Below, in pieces: positions 6,695-11,620 of a stretch of DNA of 11,620 bases. A model generated the notes under the pieces. That model was given only the letters and a program-made list of their open reading frames with translations. It was not told the origin of the DNA and ran no database searches. Location of the stretch: assembly GCA_964603935.1 (NCBI GenBank), contig CAZRWL010000026.1, positions 1-11,620 on the forward strand. The letters are read 5' to 3'. Positions within the stretch are counted from its first letter, which is position 1, and each line of letters begins with the position of its first letter. The translations under genes and the position numbers were made by a program. Source of the DNA: GWB1-37-8 sp964603935 (GTDB taxonomy: Bacteria; Patescibacteriota; Microgenomatia; Levybacterales; UBA12049).

Positions 6695-6699
6695 GGGAG
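6695..6699 (+). promoter_or_regulatory. Strong ribosome binding site of atpD, abutting a repeat
   Basis: GGGAG lies seven bases before the atpD ATG at 6707 and directly after the palindromic element. It is one of the few clear Shine-Dalgarno sites in the operon and fixes the atpD start. Confidence 0.6.
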
Positions 6700-6706
6700 A
6701 AGAATT

Positions 6707-8104
6707 ATGGATAATGCAGGAAAAATAATAGGAATTCAGGGACAGATTGTAGAGGTTGAATTCAAGAATGATCAACCCAATATCCATGATATTTTAGTTC
6801 TTGAAAACGACCCCAATAGTAAAATGCAGGTTGCTTTGGCATCCGGACCATCTTCTTTTTTCTGCTTAAGCCTTCATTCAACAAACAAATTATATCGGGG
6901 ACTCAAAGTCATATCTACAGGCAAACCAATTATGATCCCTGTCGGTCAAAATGTGCTGGGCCGCACGATGAATATATTTGGCGAACCGATTGACGGGCTT
7001 GGAGAAATTAAAAAAGAAGGTCTGAAACCTATTTACGATCAGGGTCTGGATTACGGTGAGATAGCTAAACATCAGGAAATTTTGGAAACAGGGATTAAAG
7101 CAATTGATTTTTTGTCTCCGATGATCAGGGGAGGAAAAATAGGGCTTTTTGGAGGAGCAGGCGTTGGAAAAACAGTGCTCTTAACGGAAATTATTCACAA
7201 CGTCGTCGTTCTCCACAAGGGAAAAGCCGTGCCTGCCGGCAGGCAGGGCGTTTCTGTTTTCGCGGGGGTCGGGGAAAGAATTAGAGAGGGACACGAGCTT
7301 TATGAAACCTTGAGGGAGAAAGAAGTTCTGCCAATGGTTTCTCTTATTTTAGGGACAATGGGGGAAAATCCCGCGGTCAGATTTTTAACAGGATTTACAG
7401 CTGTAACCTTAGCTGAATATTTCAGAGACAGCCTTAAAAAAGATGTTTTGTTTTTTATTGATAATGTTTTCAGATTTGCCCAGGCAGGCAATGAGCTTTC
7501 GGTTTTAATGAACACTATTCCATCCGAAGACGGTTATCAGTCAACCTTAACTTCCGAAATGGCTTCTTTCCATGAAAGATTGGTTTCAAATAAAAACAAC
7601 TCCATAAGCTCAATTGAGGCAATTTATATCCCAAACGATGACATCTTAGATCAGGGAGTTCAGGCGATTTTCCCATATCTGGATTCATCTGTTGTTCTGT
7701 CAAGAAATATTTATCAGGAAGGGCTCTTGCCCGCAATTGACATCCTGTCTTCTTCTTCTGCAAATTTAAATCCGGGAACAGTAGGACAACTTCATTATGA
7801 AGTTGCTCTTAAAGCATTAAATTTGTTAAAGCAGGCAACTTCCCTGGATAGAATTGTATCTTTGGTTGGAGAATCCGAGCTTTCTCCAGGAGATAAATTG
7901 ATTTACGACAGAGCGAAAAAACTTCGCAATTTTATGACTCAAAACTTTTTTGTTACGGAAAACCAAACAGGAAGAAAAGGCTCTTATGTGCCGCGGGAAA
8001 CAACTGTTACGGACGTTAATGATTTAATGGAAGGCAAATATGACAACGTAACTGATGATAAATTTAGTTTTATCGCCAGCATGAAGGATATTAAGACTCA
8101 ATAA
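6707..8104 (+). CDS. atpD: ATP synthase F1 subunit beta-like catalytic ATPase
   Basis: This 465-residue protein has P-loop GGAGVGKT (149-156, K155), the catalytic glutamate E190 in GVGERIREG, and FFIDNVFRFAQAG with the conserved Asp, Asn and Arg, so ATP hydrolysis looks possible. Several features are odd. The adenine-pocket Tyr (E. coli Tyr331) is Leu341 in GLLPAID, and one of the two pocket Phe residues (E. coli Phe410) is Gln420 in FFVTENQTG, while F414 is kept. The DELSEED torque loop reads SELSPGD (390-396), losing most negative charge. Between the P-loop helix and E190 there are nine extra residues (KAVPAGRQG, 173-181) encoded around an inserted palindrome. Beta is the catalytic subunit of the cytoplasmic F1 head. 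The changes support an F1-like ATPase of altered function over a housekeeping synthase. Confidence 0.9.
   Translation: MDNAGKIIGIQGQIVEVEFKNDQPNIHDILVLENDPNSKMQVALASGPSSFFCLSLHSTNKLYRGLKVISTGKPIMIPVGQNVLGRTMNIFGEPIDGLGEIKKEGLKPIYDQGLDYGEIAKHQEILETGIKAIDFLSPMIRGGKIGLFGGAGVGKTVLLTEIIHNVVVLHKGKAVPAGRQGVSVFAGVGERIREGHELYETLREKEVLPMVSLILGTMGENPAVRFLTGFTAVTLAEYFRDSLKKDVLFFIDNVFRFAQAGNELSVLMNTIPSEDGYQSTLTSEMASFHERLVSNKNNSISSIEAIYIPNDDILDQGVQAIFPYLDSSVVLSRNIYQEGLLPAIDILSSSSANLNPGTVGQLHYEVALKALNLLKQATSLDRIVSLVGESELSPGDKLIYDRAKKLRNFMTQNFFVTENQTGRKGSYVPRETTVTDVNDLMEGKYDNVTDDKFSFIASMKDIKTQ
7232..7247. repeat. CCTGCC-GGCA-GGCAGG palindrome inserted in frame in atpD
   Basis: The 16-base word differs by one loop base from the middle palindrome of repeat copies 2 and 4 (5657-5672, 10316-10331). 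Here it lies inside coding sequence and is read as part of PAGRQG. Compared with E. coli beta, the segment between the P-loop Lys and the catalytic Glu is nine residues longer, which fits a 27-base insertion. Confidence 0.8.
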
Positions 8105-8110
8105 TGCTAT

Positions 8111-8371
8111 ATGAATACATCTGCCAATCTCGTTCTCGTTGTGCGGAACAAAGATAAAGTTTTATACAAAGGTTCCGTTTTTGCGTTAACCTCTGTTAAC
8201 GATAGGGGAATTTTTGATGTTTTATCCGGACACGAAAGCTTTATTTCTCTTATAAAAGAAAAGGTCGTGATTCATCCAACGATAAAAACAAATCAGGAAA
8301 TTTTAATCGACAATGGCATTTTAAGAGTCTACGAAGACAAAGCCTACGTCTACGTCAACTTCAAGTCTTAA
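8111..8371 (+). CDS. atpC: ATP synthase F1 subunit epsilon-like, N-terminal domain only
   Basis: This 86-residue protein matches only the N-terminal beta-sandwich of epsilon: GIFDVLSGHESFISLI is equivalent to the conserved G-x-F-G-V-L-P-G-H, and ILIDNGILRVYEDKAYVYV to the G-G-x-x-E-V strand region. The usual protein is about 130-140 residues and ends in two helices that regulate ATP hydrolysis; these are absent. The domain binds gamma and the c-ring, so its presence supports contact with a ring-like partner. It is six bases downstream of atpD without a clear Shine-Dalgarno site. Its TAA overlaps the stop codon of the convergent PaaX-like gene, so there is no room for a terminator. Confidence 0.85.
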   Translation: MNTSANLVLVVRNKDKVLYKGSVFALTSVNDRGIFDVLSGHESFISLIKEKVVIHPTIKTNQEILIDNGILRVYEDKAYVYVNFKS

Positions 8372-9186
8372 ATTCCCTTGATAAGCTCTCTTGCCTGATC
8401 GCGGCCATAGTTTTTTGGCAGAAGCGATTGAGGCAAAAAAGGATCGCTAAGCAATACTCTTGCATATTTTTCTTTTATTTCCCTCATTTCTTTTGCTCTT
8501 TTTACCTCTATTTTATTATTTAATTGTTCCGAGCGGCCGCTCGCTGTAGTTAAATGGCTATCTTTAACTTCTCTTGCCTCTTTTACCTTCTTTATATCCT
8601 GAATGATTTCCGAATACTTCTTGTTGAGATCCTCTAATTTCCAAATTCTGTTTACCAATTCTCTTGAATTTCCTGAAATATATGCAGCCTCAAGAATATC
8701 AACCGAATCCCGCAAGCCAATACTTTCTGCAAATTCCAAAAAATCCCTGATAATGTCATGGGGAGTTATGAAAACAGATTCCTGAAGCATGCCAAATCCG
8801 AGTTCCCTTAGCTTTTCTCGTAAATAATCCCTTTTCCTTTTCTGAATTTCCTTAATGTCAAACATAACAATTCTCCACTTATGATCCCAAGGCTTATTTT
8901 GCAGTTGTAACAGCGGGAAATCTCTTTGTATCTTTTTTGTTCCCTGAGATGTTATCCGAAGATATATTTCTCCGTCTTTCTCTATTTTTTCTATATACCC
9001 TGCTTTCAGCGTTCTCCAGACCAGATGATTAAACTGATGTTTTCTGTATTGATCGGGCACCCAGCCATACATATTCTCATAGCTTTTACTTACAAGATGA
9101 AGAGGATCCCTTACCTCTTCGAACAAATCCAAAGCATGCGTCAAACCCAAAAGTAATATATCCCGAGATCTTAATAATTTCCGCAT
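8368..9186 (-). CDS. PaaX-like transcriptional regulator (winged helix plus Cas2-fold domain)
   Basis: A 272-residue protein. Residues about 1-90 look like the PaaX winged helix (ending EIYLRITSQGTKKI). Residues about 100-175 contain WRIVMFDIKEIQKRKRDYLR and LGFGMLQESVFITPHD, the signature of the ferredoxin-like Cas2-type domain of PaaX (W-x-x-V-x-F-D-I-P-E, G-F-G-x-L-x-x-S-V-x-x-x-P). The tail is helical and charged. PaaX proteins repress phenylacetate genes in other bacteria; no such pathway is near, so the target is unknown. The in-frame insertion giving SHLTTASGRSEQ (about 209-220) comes from a repeat also found just upstream of the gene. Its stop overlaps that of atpC on the other strand. 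Its neighbours in the same direction are galT and glgA, which might be targets, though nothing in the sequence proves it. Confidence 0.75.
   Translation of the reverse strand: MRKLLRSRDILLLGLTHALDLFEEVRDPLHLVSKSYENMYGWVPDQYRKHQFNHLVWRTLKAGYIEKIEKDGEIYLRITSQGTKKIQRDFPLLQLQNKPWDHKWRIVMFDIKEIQKRKRDYLREKLRELGFGMLQESVFITPHDIIRDFLEFAESIGLRDSVDILEAAYISGNSRELVNRIWKLEDLNKKYSEIIQDIKKVKEAREVKDSHLTTASGRSEQLNNKIEVKRAKEMREIKEKYARVLLSDPFLPQSLLPKNYGRDQARELIKGI
8530..8560. repeat. GAGCGGCCGCT repeat, copy A, inside the PaaX-like gene
   Basis: This 31-base segment matches 9214-9244 at about 26 of 31 positions. Both begin CGAGCGGCCGCT, which contains the palindrome AGCGGCCGCT, and end TAAATGGCTA. Here it is translated in frame as part of SHLTTASGRSEQ in a charged, probably flexible tail region. 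Confidence 0.75.
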
Positions 9187-9213
9187 AACAAGAATATACT
9201 TATTTAATCATAT

Positions 9214-9244
9214 CGAGCGGCCGCTTGCAATAAGTAAATGGCTA
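9214..9244. repeat. GAGCGGCCGCT repeat, copy B, upstream of the PaaX-like gene
   Basis: The second copy of the 31-base repeat starts 28 bases upstream of the PaaX-like start codon, in the same orientation as copy A. Its GC-rich palindrome stands out from the AT-rich surroundings. It could be a mobile palindrome or, being next to a regulator gene, part of its control region; the former fits copy A better. Confidence 0.7.
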
Positions 9245-9325
9245 GTTTAAATTCTCCCAGCTTGAATTTTTTTTCTTAAACTCTTTTTCTGTAAACTGCG
9301 TGTCTCCTCTTCTGTAAGCTGTATG

Positions 9326-9352
9326 TATCCTGCTGCCTGCTGTCGCAGGATA
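9326..9352. repeat. Hairpin between galT and the PaaX-like gene
   Basis: TATCCTGC (9326-9333) and GCAGGATA (9345-9352) form a perfect 8-base stem with an 11-base loop, starting about 31 bases past the galT stop on the minus strand. No T-run follows in either direction, so it is not a standard intrinsic terminator. The rest of the gap 9187-9382 holds a near-perfect direct repeat (TTCTGTAAACTG 9287-9298, TTCTGTAAGCTG 9310-9321) and repeat copy B; no gene is visible. Confidence 0.5.
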
Positions 9353-9382
9353 ATTTATGCATAGCTGAAGATTATAAAAGCC

Positions 9383-10276
9383 CTAAACCCTCTTGTGATA
9401 GACGGCTCTGTGGGTGGTTTTGATTTTCTCCAAATCCGGATTTTCAAAGTGTTCTTTGATAAATTCTATTGTTTCTTTGGGATCCTGAGTATTGACAAAA
9501 ACTCCTGTTCCGACTTCAAATCCGCCCAAAACTTTTACCCTTGGGATAATGCGCAAATACCAATCCCCTCCCGGATAAATATAGAAATTAAAGGGAAATT
9601 CCAAGCCATGGCGAAGATCAAAAATCTGTATTAAGCGTGAAAGAGTAAATGCCAAATCTGCAATTTCCGCATCCTCTATCTCCCCGAACAATCTTCCCCG
9701 CTTTTTAGGCGCTGCCCAAACTTCATCCGGCCATTGTGAAGTTTTAGGACAAAAGATAACGAAATGGTTAGTTTCCTTAAAGATTTGATCTTTGGCCGCA
9801 ACCGCCATCTCAACTGAAGTCGCCAGACGGGGAATCTCCAATTCCACCTCAAAAGGCACCACTGCCAGCTGGGTATGCGGATGGGGCAAACTTTCTCCGC
9901 CTGCCTCTCCATGGTTATGAAAAATGTACACTTGCCCCTTATCTTTATGCGCATTATAGCGCTGTCTGTAAGTCTGCAGGATTAATTCAACTTGAAGTTT
10001 CGGCAGCTGATCGAAATTCCTATGGTGATCTGGAGAATTAATGATTACTTCGTGGATTGACGCAAAGGGGAATTTATTATTTAAAACGCGAATCTGCCAA
10101 TTACTGTTTCCCATTTTCCCTCCGACCCTGTAAAGTTCTTTTTCATCCCCTTCCTTCCCCGGACAAAAAGGGCAAACCGGCTCCATCCCGCGGGCAACAT
10201 CAGGACGCTTTGCCCGGCGCGGAGACAAAATCACCCACTTTTTGCTCAAAGGGTTCTGCAAAAACTGAAAATCCAT
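9383..10276 (-). CDS. galT: Galactose-1-phosphate uridylyltransferase family protein
   Basis: This 297-residue cytoplasmic enzyme belongs to the HIT-superfamily GalT group. CPFC (35-38) supplies two zinc-binding cysteines. EVIINSPDHHRNF (76-88) carries a conserved His of the N-terminal half. HNHGEAGGESLPHPHTQL holds the HPH catalytic motif, with H134 the nucleophile that is uridylylated. The C-terminal FNFYIYPGGDWYLRIIPR segment matches the second domain. The reaction swaps UMP between UDP-glucose and galactose-1-phosphate; in minimal genomes related members may act on other hexose-1-phosphates or use ADP-glucose, so the exact substrate is uncertain. It is slightly short compared with the E. 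coli enzyme (about 348). It lies downstream of glgA on the same strand, so both probably serve sugar-nucleotide and glycogen metabolism. Confidence 0.88.
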   Translation of the reverse strand: MDFQFLQNPLSKKWVILSPRRAKRPDVARGMEPVCPFCPGKEGDEKELYRVGGKMGNSNWQIRVLNNKFPFASIHEVIINSPDHHRNFDQLPKLQVELILQTYRQRYNAHKDKGQVYIFHNHGEAGGESLPHPHTQLAVVPFEVELEIPRLATSVEMAVAAKDQIFKETNHFVIFCPKTSQWPDEVWAAPKKRGRLFGEIEDAEIADLAFTLSRLIQIFDLRHGLEFPFNFYIYPGGDWYLRIIPRVKVLGGFEVGTGVFVNTQDPKETIEFIKEHFENPDLEKIKTTHRAVYHKRV

Positions 10277-10288
10277 ATATTTTATTCC

Positions 10289-10410
10289 GTGTCATCCCGA
10301 ATTTTTTCGGGATCTCCTGCCCGCAGGCAGGCCGCATTACGATTGAAGGAGATGCTGAAATCCTCCAAGAGGACTTTCCTCAGCGGAGGTGGCACAGTTC
10401 AGCATGACAC
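10289..10410. repeat. Double-hairpin palindromic element, copy 4 (glgA/galT), with nested hairpins
   Basis: Ends are GTGTCAT (10289-10295) and ATGACAC (10404-10410). Hairpin 1 pairs ATCCCGAA (10294-10301) with TTCGGGAT (10306-10313). The middle palindrome CCTGCC-CGCA-GGCAGG is at 10316-10331. Hairpin 2 arms ATGCTGAA (10352-10359) and TTCAGCAT (10398-10405) are separated by 38 extra bases with their own small palindromes (TCCTC/GAGGA, CCTC/GAGG). The element fills the gap from 13 bases upstream of the galT start to the glgA stop codon. Confidence 0.88.
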
Positions 10411-11620
10411 TAGCGTAACATACTTTCGTATAATTTCTTGTATAATTTCGCGCTTTTGTCCCAGGAAAAATCTTTTTTCATCGCCCGCTCCACCATCTTT
10501 TTATATCTAAATGTATCTTTATACATATTTAATGCATGCTTTATTGCCCGTCTCAAGCGCGCAGATTTCCCCTTCTTAAAAAGAAATCCATCCTTTCCAT
10601 TCAAAATAGAATCCTTTAATCCCCCCGTATTGCTTGCAATCGGAATTGTTCCGTATCTCATTGCGATCATCTGTATCAAACCGCATGGTTCATAACGAGA
10701 AGGGATGATTATAAAATCCGAACCCGCGTAAATTTTGTGCGCCAGTTCTTCGTTGTAAACAAGTTCTGCCTTAATCCAGGGAAATTTTTCCGCCATTTCC
10801 AAAACATTCGCCTGAATCCTGGTGTCTCCCGAACCTAAAATTATTACATTAATATTGAGATGAGTAATGCCGTTAATCGCCTTTATCAGGATATCCAAGC
10901 CTTTTTGAGCAGCCATTCTGCCGACAAAACAAAAAGTCGGACGGTCTTCCAAGCCTAAACTTTTCAGCAAATCATCCTTATTGTCTTTTTTGCCTGTTTG
11001 CCAGGAATTAACATCAAATTTATGGAAAATAGACTCATCTACAGCAGGATTCCAAATATCATAATCAATGCCATTTAAAATTCCAATTATTTTTCCGTCT
11101 TTTCCTAAACCTTCATGCTCTCTTTTAATAAGAAATTGTGAGATCGGACTATGATCATGCTCTGACTGCGCAATTTCGCGAGCGTAAGTCGGAGAAACCG
11201 TTGAAACCCGAGCCGCATGCACAACCCCCTCCCCCAGAACATTCATCTCGTTTGCGGGAACTCCTCTTTTCAGCTCTTTTGCCTCCTCGTTCTCAATATC
11301 AAGCAAATCCAAAACTTTTAAAGACCCTATGCCCTGATACAAAAGATTATGGATCGTAAGAAGGGTTGGAAGCGCAAGTTTCATTTTCTTTAAGATAAGA
11401 GGAATCAAAGCTGTATGCCAATCATTGCAATGAACGATATCCGCATGCCATTTATGATGTTTTCCTAACCAGCGAATAAGCCCGGCAATCGCCAGGTCAA
11501 AGAAAGCGAATTGTCCCATTCGCTTAGTCTTATCTTTTGCCCTGCTTAAAGACAAGTAGCCCACATTCGCTAAAAAGTAAAAAGGGGTATTTGCAGACTT
11601 TCCAAAAAAAACACCAACAT
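10410..11620 (-). CDS. glgA: Glycogen synthase, GT5 family (N-terminus beyond the window)
   Basis: The frame is open to the right edge; 402 residues are visible and roughly 65-80 N-terminal residues, including the K-x-G-G-L ADP-glucose-binding motif, lie outside. A GTG at 11564 is not taken as the start because 18 in-frame upstream residues continue the GT5 pattern. Visible motifs are ADIVHCNDWHTALIPL, TIHNLLYQGIG, FCFVGRMAAQKGLDIL (start of the C-terminal Rossmann domain), NVIILGSGD, SRYEPCGLIQMIAMRYG with the catalytic-site Glu of E-P-C-G-L, and SNTGGLKDSI. The enzyme adds glucose from ADP-glucose (or UDP-glucose) to an alpha-1,4-glucan in the cytoplasm. It is probably co-transcribed with galT across a palindromic element that might limit read-through or stabilise the upstream mRNA. 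Confidence 0.92.
   Translation of the reverse strand, partial: VGVFFGKSANTPFYFLANVGYLSLSRAKDKTKRMGQFAFFDLAIAGLIRWLGKHHKWHADIVHCNDWHTALIPLILKKMKLALPTLLTIHNLLYQGIGSLKVLDLLDIENEEAKELKRGVPANEMNVLGEGVVHAARVSTVSPTYAREIAQSEHDHSPISQFLIKREHEGLGKDGKIIGILNGIDYDIWNPAVDESIFHKFDVNSWQTGKKDNKDDLLKSLGLEDRPTFCFVGRMAAQKGLDILIKAINGITHLNINVIILGSGDTRIQANVLEMAEKFPWIKAELVYNEELAHKIYAGSDFIIIPSRYEPCGLIQMIAMRYGTIPIASNTGGLKDSILNGKDGFLFKKGKSARLRRAIKHALNMYKDTFRYKKMVERAMKKDFSWDKSAKLYKKLYESMLR

Noticed and set aside
2191..8371. A/V-type ATPase operon
   Set aside because: Alpha, gamma, beta and epsilon all match F-type families; no A/V-specific D, E, F or I subunits are present.
8368..9186. Cas2 nuclease
   Set aside because: The ferredoxin-like domain resembles Cas2, but the N-terminal winged helix and the motif order fit PaaX, and no cas genes or repeats are nearby.
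4068..10410. CRISPR-like array from repeated palindromes
   Set aside because: Copies are far apart, differ in length and internal sequence, and sit in intergenic gaps; there are no regular spacers or cas genes.
10410..11564. glgA starting at the GTG at 11564
   Set aside because: The frame continues in the same family pattern to the window edge, so the true start is outside the window.

Overview
The window looks like a compact genome fragment from an uncultured bacterium of the Candidate Phyla Radiation (Patescibacteria), perhaps the Microgenomates side. This is inferred from style, not from a marker gene. Signs are AT-rich DNA, tight gene packing, mostly weak Shine-Dalgarno sites, long secreted fibre-type domains, a PaaX-like regulator and small palindromic repeats lodged in and between genes. 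UGA is used as a stop (atpA, atpG), so the genetic code appears standard.

Layout. Positions 930 to 1 (minus) hold the start of a membrane protein with a cytoplasmic MerR-type helix-turn-helix, one transmembrane segment and a fibre-type ectodomain; it runs off the left edge. A divergent control region (931-1150) rich in repeated operator-like words separates it from a plus-strand gene (1151-2089) for a Fic-fold protein without the catalytic motif and with a C-terminal winged helix. A seven-gene F1Fo-type ATPase operon follows (2191-8371): a secreted-domain/c-subunit-like fusion, then b (atpF), delta (atpH), alpha (atpA), gamma (atpG), beta (atpD) and a short epsilon (atpC). Convergent to it, on the minus strand, lie a PaaX-like regulator (8368-9186), galT (9383-10276) and the larger part of glgA (10410 to the right edge), the last two serving hexose-1-phosphate and glycogen metabolism.

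The main point of interest is the ATPase operon. The F1 motor is present with nucleotide-binding motifs, but no subunit a gene is in the operon. The only c-like protein keeps the cytoplasmic F1-facing Arg-Asn-Pro loop yet has no Asp or Glu in either membrane helix, so as read it could not carry protons or sodium. It also carries a signal peptide and an extracellular beta-rich domain of about 150 residues that resembles the C-terminal domains of CPR fibre-like surface proteins. Beta has lost two of the three aromatic residues of the adenine pocket and most of the DELSEED charge, and epsilon lacks its C-terminal helices. Together this suggests an F1-like ATPase coupled to a surface structure rather than to ion flow, similar in principle to the repurposed F1-like ATPases of Mollicutes. 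A normal a/c pair encoded elsewhere cannot be excluded.

Four copies of a double-hairpin palindromic element (about 70-120 bp) sit in the gaps atpH/atpA, atpA/atpG, atpG/atpD and galT/glgA. One copy forms the end of the atpH reading frame. A related 16-base palindrome is inserted in frame in atpD, and a second repeat family is inserted in frame in the PaaX-like gene with another copy just upstream of it. No rRNA, tRNA, CRISPR array, insertion sequence or clear intrinsic terminator was found.
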